DNA of 64,000 nucleotides from Valencia hispanica (Eukaryota > Chordata > Actinopteri > Cyprinodontiformes > Valenciidae): positions 39,164,914-39,228,913 of the forward strand of contig OY747711.1 of the NCBI GenBank assembly GCA_963556495.2, in the 5' to 3' direction. A program made the position numbers and the translations under genes. How positions within the stretch are numbered: position 1 is the stretch's first letter; each line of letters begins with the position of its first letter. Positions 50,344 to 62,889 of the stretch are shown piece after piece. The notes under the pieces were generated by a model. It saw nothing but the letters and a program-made list of their open reading frames with translations. It was not told the DNA's origin and searched no databases.

Positions 50344-51453
50344 TTTATTAGGATACATAATTATGTAAAGACAGTATTGGTCTGAATGAAGCAATGTTCA
50401 AGTTGGGAATGTTTCACTGGTGGGTGAACATAGAAAGGACATACATACCACAAACAACACTGATGTCTAGTAGACATCATGGGCTGAACTGTAGTTGGTC
50501 AAATATTGGAAAGCTTTGTGTCAAATAAAAACTATAATCTCATTAATAAGCTGTAGAAAAAAACAACTATTTTAACAATTAATCCACTTGTAGGTTCATA
50601 ACGGCTAGTTGGATCCTATAACTATCATGTAATGATGAGCTCCCTTTGTACCTATTGAGAAACCTCTAGTGCTTAGGTCTCCAGTATTGGTTCTCATACT
50701 GTCTTACAGCAATTAGCACCTCAGTAAAGCATAATTGTTTAAAGTGCTTTCATACAAATCAGCATTTTAATACAATAATATCATGGTAATTTCTAACATT
50801 TGGCCTTCAACCTAAAGAAACCCTTCCCTTTATTGGTCTCAATCAGTCTATCACTGTCTTTTTGTCATGCACTACAAATGCACTTGGCATCTCCAACAAC
50901 TCATTTGAGACACAAGCAACATTAGAGAATTTAAACTTAAAAATTAAACACTTATAAGACAGTACAGTTTGAGCAATGCCAAGGTTGTGAGATCAAGCCT
51001 CATTTGGAGCGCTTCTTTTATTCGGCGTGCATTTATCAGGATACATTATATAAAGACAACATTGGTCCAAATGAACTAATTTGCAAGAGGGGACCGTTTC
51101 ATATCTGGGTTAAATAAAACATGCATACTACAAACTGTACAAAGGTAACTTTTGTGGGTGTAAGCAAGAAATAATCCCCAATATACAAAGTAAGAAAATA
51201 TACGAGTTACTAATATAGAAAGTGATGAAATACAAATGCCATGCAAATTTCTATCCAATCAACCCAAAGAAACATGTCCCTTTATGAGTTCAGTCTATCA
51301 CGTTTTTTTTCTTGTGTCCAACAAATGCATTCGGTATCTCCAACAGCTCACTCAGGACTCAAGTATCAGTATTTAGAGAGAAGAAAACTGAAAAATTATG
51401 GATGGTTCCTCTTGAAAGGATTTTACTTTTCAGTATGTCTCAGAGAACTGTGA

Positions 51454-51546
51454 GCTCCAGTGGCGCAATCGGTCAGCGCACGGTACTTATAAGGCAGTAC
51501 ACTTTGAGCAATGCCGAGGTTGTGAGTTCAAGCCTCACCTGGAGCA
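51454..51546 (+). tRNA. tRNA-Ile (UAU), intron-containing, array copy 18
   Basis: A21 subtype, full consensus; two extra ATT units downstream, the longest version in the array. Confidence 0.93.
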
Positions 51547-51986
51547 CTTCTTTAAATCACTATACATTATTATTATTATATAAAGACAACATTGATATGA
51601 ATGAACCTATTTCCAAGCTGGGAAACTTTCATAGCTGGGTTAACAGAGAAGAGTCCTATGTACTACAGACTGCAGCTGTGAAATTTCTGCGGGATGAACA
51701 AGAAATAATCCCCAATAAATAAAGTAAAATAATATACGAGTCACTAATATACAAAGTGATTAACTAAACATGCCATGCAAAATTCTATCCAATCAACCCA
51801 AAGAAATATGTCCCTTTATGAGTTCAGTCTATCACGGTTCTTTTCTCATGTCCAACAAATGCAGTCGGTATCTCCAAATGCTCGCTTGAGACTCAGGTAT
51901 TCAAGAGAAGAAAACTGAATAAGGTTAGGGCTGCATGGTTCTGCTTGAAACGATTTTAGTTTGCAGTACCTCATCAGGTACTGTGA

Positions 51987-52074
51987 GCTCCAGTGGTGAA
52001 ATTGGTTAGTGCATGGTACTTACTAAGCAGTATGCTTTAAGTTGCGGTTGTGAGTTCAAGCCTCACCTGGAGCA
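51987..52074 (+). pseudogene. T2 tRNA-Ile-derived pseudogene, unit 18
   Basis: T2 consensus, 533 bp after T1 because of two extra ATT units. Confidence 0.8.
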
Positions 52075-53184
52075 TTTATTAGGATACATAATTATGTAAA
52101 GACAGTATTGGTCTGAATGAAGCAATGTTCAAGTTGGGAATGTTTCACTGGTGGGTGAACATAGAAAGGACATACATACCACAAACAACACTGATGTCTA
52201 GTAGACATCATGGGCTGAACTGTAGTTGGTCAAATATTGGAAAGCTTTGTGTCAAATAAAAACTATAATCTCATTAATAAGCTGTAGAAAAAAACAACTA
52301 TTTTAACAATTAATCCACTTGTAGGTTCATAACGGCTAGTTGGATCCTATAACTATCATGTAATGATGAGCTCCCTTTGTACCTATTGAGAAACCTCTAG
52401 TGCTTAGGTCTCCAGTATTGGTTCTCATACTGTCTTACAGCAATTAGCACCTCAGTAAAGCATAATTGTTTAAAGTGCTTTCATACAAATCAGCATTTTA
52501 ATACAATAATATCATGGTAATTTCTAACATTTGGCCTTCAACCTAAAGAAACCCTTCCCTTTATTGGTCTCAATCAGTCTATCACTGTCTTTTTGTCATG
52601 CACTACAAATGCACTTGGCATCTCCAACAACTCATTTGAGACACAAGCAACATTAGAGAATTTAAACTTAAAAATTAAACACTTATAAGACAGTACAGTT
52701 TGAGCAATGCCAAGGTTGTGAGATCAAGCCTCATTTGGAGCGCTTCTTTTATTCGGCGTGCATTTATCAGGATACATTATATAAAGACAACATTGGTCCA
52801 AATGAACTAATTTGCAAGAGGGGACCGTTTCATATCTGGGTTAAATAAAACATGCATACTACAAACTGTACAAAGGTAACTTTTGTGGGTGTAAGCAAGA
52901 AATAATCCCCAATGTACAAAGTAAGATAATATACGAGTCACTAATATAGAAAGTGATGAAATACAAATGCCATGCAAATTTCTATCCAATCAACCCAAAG
53001 AAACATGTCCCTTTATGAGTTCAGTCTATCACGTTTTTTTTCTCGTGTCCAACAAATGCATTCGGTATCTCCAACAGCTCACTCAGGACTCAAGTATCAG
53101 TATTTAGAGAGAAGAAAACTGAAAAATTATGGATGGTTCCTCTTGAAAGGATTTTACTTTTCAGTATGTCTCAGGGAACTGTGA

Positions 53185-53277
53185 GCTCCAGTGGCGCAAT
53201 CGGTCAGCGCACGGTACTTATAAGGCAGTACACTTTGAGCAATGCCGAGGTTGTGAGTTCAAGCCTCACCTGGAGCA
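53185..53277 (+). tRNA. tRNA-Ile (UAU), intron-containing, array copy 19
   Basis: A21 subtype, full consensus. Its downstream spacer shares several rare variants with that of copy 18. Confidence 0.93.
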
Positions 53278-53707
53278 CTTCTTTAAATCGCTATACATTA
53301 TTATATAAAGACAACATTGATATGAATGAACCTATTTCCAAGCTGGGAAACTTTCATAGCTGGGTTAACAGAGAAGAGTCCTATGTACTACAGACTGCAG
53401 CTGTGAAATTTCTGCGGGATGAACAAGAAATAATCCCCAATAAATAAAGTAAAATAATATACGAGTCACTAATATACAAAGTGATTAACTAAACATGCCA
53501 TGCAAAATTCTATCCAATCAACCCAAAGAAATATGTCCCTTTATGAGTTCAGTCTATCACGGTTCTTTTCTCATGTCCAACAAATGCAGTCGGTATCTCC
53601 AAATGCTCGCTTGAGACTCAGGTATTCAAGAGAAGAAAACTGAATAAGGTTAGGCATGGTTCTGCTGGAAACGATTTTAGTTTGCAGTACCTCATCAGGT
53701 ACTGTGA

Positions 53708-53795
53708 GCTCCAGTGGTGAAATTGGTTAGTGCATGGTACTTACTAAGCAGTATGCTTTAAGTTGCGGTTGTGAGTTCACGCCTCACCTGGAGCA
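53708..53795 (+). pseudogene. T2 tRNA-Ile-derived pseudogene, unit 19
   Basis: Carries GTTCACGCC: the near-invariant A58 of the B box is lost. A 4-bp deletion in the spacer before it places it 523 bp after T1. Confidence 0.8.
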
Positions 53796-54905
53796 TTTAT
53801 TAGGATACATAATTATGTAAAGACAGTATTGGTCTGAATGAAGCAATGTTCAAGTTGGGAATGTTTCACTGGTGGGTGAACATAGAAAGGACATACATAC
53901 CACAAACAACACTGATGTCTAGTAGACATCATGGGCTGAACTGTAGTTGGTCAAATATTGGAAAGCTTTGTGTCAAATAAAAACTATAATCTCATTAATA
54001 AGCTGTAGAAAAAAACAACTATTTTAACAATTAATCCACTTGTAGGTTCATAACGGCTAGTTGGATCCTATAACTATCATGTAATGATGAGCTCCCTTTG
54101 TACCTATTGAGAAACCTCTAGTGCTTAGGTCTCCAGTATTGGTTCTCATACTGTCTTACAGCAATTAGCACCTCAGTAAAGCATAATTGTTTAAAGTGCT
54201 TTCATACAAATCAGCATTTTAATACAATAATATCATGGTAATTTCTAACATTTGGCCTTCAACCTAAAGAAACCCTTCCCTTTATTGGTCTCAATCAGTC
54301 TATCACTGTCTTTTTGTCATGCACTACAAATGCACTTGGCATCTCCAACAACTCATTTGAGACACAAGCAACATTAGAGAATTTAAACTTAAAAATTAAA
54401 CACTTATAAGACAGTACAGTTTGAGCAATGCCAAGGTTGTGAGATCAAGCCTCATTTGGAGCGCTTCTTTTATTCGGCGTGCATTTATCAGGATACATTA
54501 TATAAAGACAACATTGGTCCAAATGAACTAATTTGCAAGAGGGGACCGTTTCATATCTGGGTTAAATAAAACATGCATACTACAAACTGTACAAAGGTAA
54601 CTTTTGTGGGTGTAAGCAAGAAATAATCCCCAATGTACAAAGTAAGATAATATACGAGTCACTAATATAGAAAGTGATGAAATACAAATGCCATGCAAAT
54701 TTCTATCCAATCAACCCAAAGAAACATGTCCCTTTATGAGTTCAGTCTATCACGTTTTTTTTCTCGTGTCCAACAAATGCATTCGGTATCTCCAACAGCT
54801 CACTCAGGACTCAAGTATCAGTATTTAGAGAGAAGAAAACTGAAAAATTATGGATGGTTCCTCTTGAAAGGATTTTACTTTTCAGTATGTCTCAGGGAAC
54901 TGTGA

Positions 54906-54998
54906 GCTCCAGTGGCGCAATCGGTCAGCGCACGGTACTTATAAGGCAGTACACTTTGAGCAATGCCGAGGTTGTGAGTTCAAGCCTCACCTGGAGCA
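54906..54998 (+). tRNA. tRNA-Ile (UAU), intron-containing, array copy 20
   Basis: A21 subtype, full consensus; extra downstream ATT. Confidence 0.93.
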
Positions 54999-55435
54999 CT
55001 TCTTTAAATCACTATACATTATTATTATATAAAGACAACATTGATATGAATGAACCTATTTCCAAGCTGGGAAACTTTCATAGCTGGGTTAACAGAGAAG
55101 AGACCGATGTACTACAGACTGCAGCTGTGAAATTTCTGCGGGATTAACAAGAAATAATCCCCAATAAATAAAGCAAAATAATATACGAGTCACTAATATA
55201 CAAAGTGATTAAATAAACATGCCATGCAAAATTCTATCCAATCAACCCAAAGAAACATGTCCCTTTATGAGTTCAGTCTATCACGGTTCTTTTCTCATGT
55301 CCAACAAATGCAGTCGGTATCTCCAAATGCTCGCTTGAGACTCAGGTATTCAAGAGAAGAAAACTGAATAAGGTTAGGGCTGCATGGTTCTGCTTGAAAC
55401 GATTTTAGTTTGCAGTACCTCATCAGGTACTGTGA

Positions 55436-55523
55436 GCTCCAGTGGTGAAATTGGTTAGTGCATGGTACTTACTAAGCAGTATGCTTTAAGTTGCGGTTGT
55501 GAGTTCAAGCCTCACCTGGAGCA
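55436..55523 (+). pseudogene. T2 tRNA-Ile-derived pseudogene, unit 20
   Basis: T2 consensus. Confidence 0.8.
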
Positions 55524-56633
55524 TTTATTAGGATACATAATTATGTAAAGACAGTATTGGTCTGAATGAAGCAATGTTCAAGTTGGGAATGTTTCACTGG
55601 TGGGTGAACATAGAAAGGACATACATACCACAAACAACACTGATGTCTAGTAGACATCATGGGCTGAACTGTAGTTGGTCAAATATTGGAAAGCTTTGTG
55701 TCAAATAAAAACTATAATCTCATTAATAAGCTGTAGAAAAAAACAACTATTTTAACAATTAATCCACTTGTAGGTTCATAACGGCTAGTTGGATCCTATA
55801 ACTATCATGTAATGATGAGCTCCCTTTGTACCTATTGAGAAACCTCTAGTGCTTAGGTCTCCAGTATTGGTTCTCATACTGTCTTACAGCAATTAGCACC
55901 TCAGTAAAGCATAATTGTTTAAAGTGCTTTCATACAAATCAGCATTTTAATACAATAATATCATGGTAATTTCTAACATTTGGCCTTCAACCTAAAGAAA
56001 CCCTTCCCTTTATTGGTCTCAATCAGTCTATCACTGTCTTTTTGTCATGCACTACAAATGCACTTGGCATCTCCAACAACTCATTTGAGACACAAGCAAC
56101 ATTAGAGAATTTAAACTTAAAAATTAAACACTTATAAGACAGTACAGTTTGAGCAATGCCAAGGTTGTGAGATCAAGCCTCATTTGGAGCGCTTCTTTTA
56201 TTCGGCGTGCATTTATCAGGATACATTATATAAAGACAACATTGGTCCAAATGAACTAATTTGCAAGAGGGGACCGTTTCATATCTGGGTTAAATAAAAC
56301 ATGCATACTACAAACTGTACAAAGGTAACTTTTGTGGGTGTAAGCAAGAAATAATCCCCAATGTACAAAGTAAGATAATATACGAGTCACTAATATAGAA
56401 AGTGATGAAATACAAATGCCATGCAAATTTCTATCCAATCAACCCAAAGAAACATGTCCCTTTATGAGTTCAGTCTATCACGTTTTTTTTCTTGTGTCCA
56501 ACAAATGCATTCGGTATCTCCAACAGCTCACTCAGGACTCAAGTATCAGTATTTAGAGAGAAGAAAACTGAAAAATTATGGATGGTTCCTCTTGAAAGGA
56601 TTTTACTTTTCAGTATGTCTCAGGGAACTGTGA

Positions 56634-56726
56634 GCTCCAGTGGCGCAATCGGTCAGCGCACGGTACTTATAAGGCAGTACACTTTGAGCAATGCCGAGGT
56701 TGTGAGTTCAAGCCTCACCTGGAGCA
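56634..56726 (+). tRNA. tRNA-Ile (UAU), intron-containing, array copy 21
   Basis: A21 subtype, full consensus. The C spacer before it is a mosaic of the two spacer types. Confidence 0.93.
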
Positions 56727-57160
56727 CTTCTTTAAATCACTATACATTATTATATAAAGACAACATTGATATGAATGAACCTATTTCCAAGCTGGGAAAC
56801 TTTCATAGCTGGGTTAACAGAGAAGAGACCGATGTACTACAGACTGCAGCTGTGAAATTTCTGCGGGATTAACAAGAAATAATCCCCAATAAATAAAGCA
56901 AAATAATATACGAGTCACTAATATACAAAGTGATTAAATAAACATGCCATGCAAAATTCTATCCAATCAACCCAAAGAAACATGTCCCTTTATGAGTTCA
57001 GTCTATCACGGTTCTTTTCTCATGTCCAACAAATGCAGTCGGTATCTCCAAATGCTCGCTTGAGACTCAGGTATTCAAGAGAAGAAAACTGAATAAGGTT
57101 AGGGCTGCATGGTTCTGCTTGAAACGATTTTAGTTTGCAGTACCTCATCAGGTACTGTGA

Positions 57161-57248
57161 GCTCCAGTGGTGAAATTGGTTAGTGCATGGTACTTACTAA
57201 GCAGTATGCTTTAAGTTGCGGTTGTGAGTTCAAGCCTCACCTGGAGCA
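57161..57248 (+). pseudogene. T2 tRNA-Ile-derived pseudogene, unit 21
   Basis: T2 consensus. Confidence 0.8.
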
Positions 57249-58358
57249 TTTATTAGGATACATAATTATGTAAAGACAGTATTGGTCTGAATGAAGCAAT
57301 GTTCAAGTTGGGAATGTTTCACTGGTGGGTGAACATAGAAAGGACATACATACCACAAACAACACTGATGTCTAGTAGACATCATGGGCTGAACTGTAGT
57401 TGGTCAAATATTGGAAAGCTTTGTGTCAAATAAAAACTATAATCTCATTAATAAGCTGTAGAAAAAAACAACTATTTTAACAATTAATCCACTTGTAGGT
57501 TCATAACGGCTAGTTGGATCCTATAACTATCATGTAATGATGAGCTCCCTTTGTACCTATTGAGAAACCTCTAGTGCTTAGGTCTCCAGTATTGGTTCTC
57601 ATACTGTCTTACAGCAATTAGCACCTCAGTAAAGCATAATTGTTTAAAGTGCTTTCATACAAATCAGCATTTTAATACAATAATATCATGGTAATTTCTA
57701 ACATTTGGCCTTCAACCTAAAGAAACCCTTCCCTTTATTGGTCTCAATCAGTCTATCACTGTCTTTTTGTCATGCACTACAAATGCACTTGGCATCTCCA
57801 ACAACTCATTTGAGACACAAGCAACATTAGAGAATTTAAACTTAAAAATTAAACACTTATAAGACAGTACAGTTTGAGCAATGCCAAGGTTGTGAGATCA
57901 AGCCTCATTTGGAGCGCTTCTTTTATTCGGCGTGCATTTATCAGGATACATTATATAAAGACAACATTGGTCCAAATGAACTAATTTGCAAGAGGGGACC
58001 GTTTCATATCTGGGTTAAATAAAACATGCATACTACAAACTGTACAAAGGTAACTTTTGTGGGTGTAAGCAAGAAATAATCCCCAATATACAAAGTAAGA
58101 AAATATACGAGTTACTAATATAGAAAGTGATGAAATACAAATGCCATGCAAATTTCTATCCAATCAACCCAAAGAAACATGTCCCTTTATGAGTTCAGTC
58201 TATCACGTTTTTTTTCTTGTGTCCAACAAATGCATTCGGTATCTCCAACAGCTCACTCAGGACTCAAGTATCAGTATTTAGAGAGAAGAAAACTGAAAAA
58301 TTATGGATGGTTCCTCTTGAAAGGATTTTACTTTTCAGTATGTCTCAGAGAACTGTGA

Positions 58359-58451
58359 GCTCCAGTGGTGCAATCGGTCAGCGCACGGTACTTATAAGGC
58401 AGTACACTTTGAGCAATGCCGAAGTTGTGAGTTCAAGCCTCACCTGGAGCA
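58359..58451 (+). tRNA. tRNA-Ile (UAU), intron-containing, array copy 22
   Basis: A21 subtype with C11 to T (shared with copy 11) and G45 to A in the variable loop. The fold is kept. Confidence 0.88.
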
Positions 58452-58885
58452 CTTCTTTAAATCACTATACATTATTATATAAAGACAACATTGATATGAA
58501 TGAACCTATTTCCAAGCTGGGAAACTTTCATAGCTGGGTTAACAGAGAAGAGACCGATGTGCTACAGACTGCAGCTGTGAAATTTCTGCGGGATTAACAA
58601 GAAATAATCCCCAATAAATAAAGTAAAATAATATACGAGTCACTAATATACAAAGTGATTAAATAAACATGCCATGCAAAATTCTATCCAATCAACCCAA
58701 AGAAACATGTCCCTTTTTGAGTTCAGTCTATCACGGTTCTTTTCTCATGTCCAACAAATGCAGTCGGTATCTCCAAATGCTCGCTTGAGACTCAGGTATT
58801 CAAGAGAAGAAAACTGAATAAGGTTAGGGCTGCATGGTTCTGCTTGAAACGATTTTAGTTTGCAGTACCTCATCAGGTACTGTGA

Positions 58886-58973
58886 GCTCCAGTGGTGAAA
58901 TTGGTTAGTGCATGGTACTTACTAAGCAGTATGCTTTAAGTTGCGGTTGTGAGTTCAAGCCTCACCTGGAGCA
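58886..58973 (+). pseudogene. T2 tRNA-Ile-derived pseudogene, unit 22
   Basis: T2 consensus. Confidence 0.8.
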
Positions 58974-60076
58974 TTTATTAGGATACATAATTATGTAAAG
59001 ACAGTATTGGTCTGAATGAAGCAATGTTCAAGTTGGGAATGTTTCACTGGTGGGTGAACATAGAAAGGACATACAAACAACACTGATGTCTAGTAGACGT
59101 AATGGGCTGAACTGTAAATGGTCAAATATTGGAAAGCTTTGTGTCAAATAAGAACTATAATCTCATTAATAAGCTGTAGAAAAAAACAACTATTTTAACA
59201 ATTAATCCACTTGTAGGTTCATAACGGCTAGTTGGATCCTATAACTATCATGTAATGATGAGCTCCCTTTGTACCTATTGAGAAACCTCTAGTGCTTAGG
59301 TCTCCAGTATTGGTTCTCATACTGTCTTACAGCAATTAGCACCTCAGTAAAGCATAATTGTTTAAAGTGCTTTCATACAAATCAGCATTTTAATACAATA
59401 ATATCATGGTAATTTCTAACATTTGGCCTTCAACCTAAAGAAACCCTTCCCTTTATTGGTCTCAATCAGTCTATCACTGTCTTTTTGTCATGCACTACAA
59501 ATGCACTTGGCATCTCCAACAACTCATTTGAGACACAAGCAACATTAGAGAATTTAAACTTAAAAATTAAACACTTATAAGACAGTACAGTTTGAGCAAT
59601 GCCAAGGTTGTGAGATCAAGCCTCATTTGGAGCGCTTCTTTTATTCGGCGTGCATTTATCAGGATACATTATATAAAGACAACATTGGTCCAAATGAACT
59701 AATTTGCAAGAGGGGACCGTTTCATATCTGGGTTAAATAAAACATGCATACTACAAACTGTACAAAGGTAACTTTTGTGGGTGTAAGCAAGAAATAATCC
59801 CCAATGTACAAAGTAAGATAATATACGAGTCACTAATATAGAAAGTGATGAAATACAAATGCCATGCAAATTTCTATCCAATCAACCCAAAGAAACATGT
59901 CCCTTTATGAGTTCAGTCTATCACGTTTTTTTTCTCGTGTCCAACAAATGCATTCGGTATCTCCAACAGCTCACTCAGGACTCAAGTATCAGTATTTAGA
60001 GAGAAGAAAACTGAAAAATTATGGATGGTTCCTCTTGAAAGGATTTTACTTTTCAGTATGTCTCAGGGAACTGTGA

Positions 60077-60169
60077 GCTCCAGTGGCGCAATCGGTCAGC
60101 GCACGGTACTTATAAGGCAGTACACTTTGAGCAATGCCGAGGTTGTGAGTTCAAGCCTCACCTGGAGCA
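60077..60169 (+). tRNA. tRNA-Ile (UAU), intron-containing, array copy 23
   Basis: A21 subtype, full consensus; last complete gene before the right edge of the array. Confidence 0.93.
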
Positions 60170-60603
60170 CTTCTTTAAATCACTATACATTATTAAATAA
60201 AGACAACATTGATATGAATGAGCCTATTTCCAAGCTGGGAAACTTTCATAGCTGGGTTAACAGAGAAGAGACCGATGTGCTACAGACTGCAGCTGTGAAA
60301 TTTCTGCGGGATTAACAAGAAATAATCCCCAATAAATAAAGTAAAATAATATACGAGTCACTAATATACAAAGTGATTAAATAAACATGCCATGCAAAAT
60401 TCTATCCAATCAACCCAAAGAAACATGTCCCTTTTTGAGTTCAGTCTATCACGGTTCTTTTCTCATGTCCAACAAATGCAGTCGGTATCTCCAAATGCTC
60501 GCTTGAGACTCAGGTATTCAAGAGAAGAAAACTGAATAAGGTTAGGGCTGCATGGTTCTGCTTGAAACGATTTTAGTTTGCAGTACCTCATCAGGTACTG
60601 TGA

Positions 60604-60691
60604 GCTCCAGTGGTGAAATTGGTTAGTGCATGGTACTTACTAAGCAGTATGCTTTAAGTTGCGGTTGTGAGTTCAAGCCTCACCTGGAGCA
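60604..60691 (+). pseudogene. T2 tRNA-Ile-derived pseudogene, unit 23
   Basis: T2 consensus. Confidence 0.8.
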
Positions 60692-61589
60692 TTTATTAGG
60701 ATACATAATTATGTAAAGACAGTATTGGTCTGAATGAAGCAATGTTCAAGTTGGGAATGTTTCACTGGTGGGTGAACATAGAAAGGACATACAAACAACA
60801 CTGATGTCTAGTAGACGTAATGGGCTGAACTGTAAATGGTCAAATATTGGAAAGCTTTGTGTCAAATAAGAACTATAATCTCATTAATAAGCTGTAGAAA
60901 AAAACAACTATTTTAACAATTAATCCACTTGTAGGTTCATAACGGCTAGTTGGATCCTATAACTATCATGTAATGATGAGCTCCCTTTGTACCTATTGCG
61001 AAACCTCTAGTGCTTAGGTCTCCAGTAGTGGTTCTTATACTGTCTTACAGCAATTAGCACCTCAGTAAAGCATAATTGTTTAAAGTGCTTTCATACAAAT
61101 CAGCATTTTAATACAATAATATCATGGTAATTTCTAACATTTGGCCTTCAACCTAAAGAAACCCTTCCCTTTATTGGTCTCAATCAGTCTATCACTGTCT
61201 TTTTGTCATGCACTACAAATGCACTTGGCATCTCCAACAACTCATTTGAGACACAAGCAACATTAGAGAACTTAAACTTATATAATTAAACACTTATAAG
61301 ACAGTACAGTTTGAGCAATGCCAAGGTTGTGAGATCAAGCCTCATTTGGAGCGCTTCTTTTATTCGGCGTGCATTTATCAGGATACATTATATAAAGACA
61401 ACATTGGTCCAAATGAACTAATTTGCAAGAGGGGACCGTTTCATATCTGGGTAAAAAAAATACATGCATACTACAAACTGTACAAAGGTAACTTTTGTGG
61501 GTGTAAGCAAGAAATAATCCCCAATATATAAAGTAAGATAATATACGAGTCACTAATATAGAAAGTGATTAAATAAACATGCGATGCCA

Positions 61590-61890
61590 TCGTTTGAGAC
61601 TCAGGTATTCAAAGAGAAGAAAACTGAATAAGGTTGGGGCTGCATGGTTCTGCTTGAAAGCATTTTAGGTTGAAGTACCTCACCAGGTACTGTGAGCTCC
61701 AGTGGTGAAATTGGTTAGTGCATGGTACTTACTGAGCAGCATGCTTTAAACTATGTTGCGGTTGTGAGTTCAAGCCTCACCTGGAGAATTTATTAGGATA
61801 CATTATGCATCAACATTATGTATCATTTCTATAGGTGTAAGCAACAAATAATTACTAATATATAAATTAAGATAATATAAAAAAATGATG
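61590..61890 (+). repeat. Right edge of the array
   Basis: At about 61590 the C spacer jumps into late A-spacer sequence ('gtttgagactcaggtattc'), followed by the diverged T2 and a short decayed spacer that fades into unique sequence near 61890. A T1 and most of two spacers were lost here. Confidence 0.75.
61696..61787 (+). pseudogene. T2-type tRNA-Ile pseudogene at the right edge
   Basis: It is 92 bp rather than 88: the region between anticodon and T arm ('catgctttaaactatgttgc') keeps bases deleted in the core T2 copies, so it preserves an earlier stage of T2. It ends GGAGA instead of GGAGCA. It follows a deletion junction at about 61590 that removed a T1 gene. Confidence 0.8.
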
Positions 61891-62780
61891 AAATAAATTT
61901 AAGGCTCGAATCAGGTGAGGTCTTGAATTAATAGCTGAAATCAATTTTCTCTGAGTTGGTATTTTAAAGAAAATGTAAAATTTGTGTCTTGTTTTGTTTT
62001 TTTAAGTCACTTCAAATAGAATCGATTCAATCCATTTTGAACAACAGTAAATGCCCCAACTGTGTTTCTGGGTATGAAAAGGGTCACTCATTGTAAGAAA
62101 TCTACAGAAAGCTACTCCTTGACTGGTCTCTACAAGTACATCACTGTTTTCACCACATATAGATAGGACATTTTCAGTATCTGACATTAAGCTTTGAGCT
62201 GTGGTTTTACTTATAAGTACTGTATTAAGCATTTAAGATGTATAATTCATCATATCTCTCTGATTAAGTTTACACTTTATAAACCATTTTGCCTATACAC
62301 CATACTGAGGTTCAACCAGATAAAATATGTAAAAGGCTTGTGGGAAAAATTAGCTTAAATGTCTCACTAAAATTAAAAAAGCCAAAAACCTTTTATAGGT
62401 TTCTTTATTTATTTTCGTGTTGTCAGATTGCCTTTTCGCTTTTTCTAACAAAAAAAAAATAATGTGAAAAGAAAATTAGAGCATATTGAAGGTTTTCCAT
62501 ATTTTGGAGATTCAGCAGCAGCTTATTGCTTTTCGAGATAAGGCCACATGTAGAAGAATCATAAGTAAGCTCCTGCAGAGCTGTCTGTCAGTACACTTTA
62601 CTAATAAGTTAGTGTGCTGTAGAGCTGTGCAGATGCTGTCAGATAGAACCTCACCTGGAGAATTTGCTAATCGTGAAAGTTTGACTTCCTTAAAAAAAAT
62701 AAAATAAAAATGGAGTGTTGGGGTTATTTTTTTTTTTTTTTGAAAATATTTATTTGAGACAAAGATAGGTACACACAGAA
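61891..62780. other. Intergenic DNA between the array and mrps5
   Basis: AT-rich with poly-A and poly-T runs and no supported gene. At 62649-62665 'cctcacctggagaattt' equals the tail and flank of the edge T2 at 61696-61787. It may be one more tRNA relic or chance. Confidence 0.6.
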
Positions 62781-62883
62781 TAAAACTTTATTTTGCTGCC
62801 AAGCTATTGTGGACTATGAGGTTTCTATGGCTGTTGGCTTTTCCAGAGTGTTTCTAAAGAATTTAACTGTGAAACAAACTGTA

Positions 62884-62889
62884 TTTATT
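62884..62889 (-). terminator. Candidate poly(A) signal of mrps5
   Basis: AATAAA on the minus strand, about 160 bases after the stop codon. A second candidate is at 62787-62792, about 255 bases after it. The choice is not determined. Confidence 0.35.

Larger units (their letters stand above)
21857..61590 (+). repeat. Higher-order tandem array of tRNA-Ile(UAU) units, about 23 copies
   Basis: Units counted from each T1 gene are 1726, 1751, 1751, 1854, 1751, 1725, 1728, 1728, 1725, 1725, 1751, 1751, 1725, 1725, 1728, 1728, 1725, 1731, 1721, 1728, 1725 and 1718 bp, followed by a last unit that runs to about 61590. Each has three homologous monomers: T1 plus a 434-bp spacer (A), T2 plus a 605-bp spacer (B), and T3 plus a 440-470 bp spacer (C). 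Shared spacer blocks such as 'caacccaaagaaacatgtcc' and 'gagttcagtctatcacg' show the common origin. Length differences come from a 26-bp duplication before some T1 genes (1751 class), an ATT-repeat expansion after T1 (+3 or +6), a 7-bp deletion in units 22-23 and a rearrangement before copy 5. Most core units look nearly identical by eye. Confidence 0.93.

Noticed and set aside
21857..61590. CRISPR-like array or rDNA/5S cluster
   Set aside because: Units are 1.7 kb with tRNA genes. There are no short direct repeats with unique spacers and no rRNA sequence.
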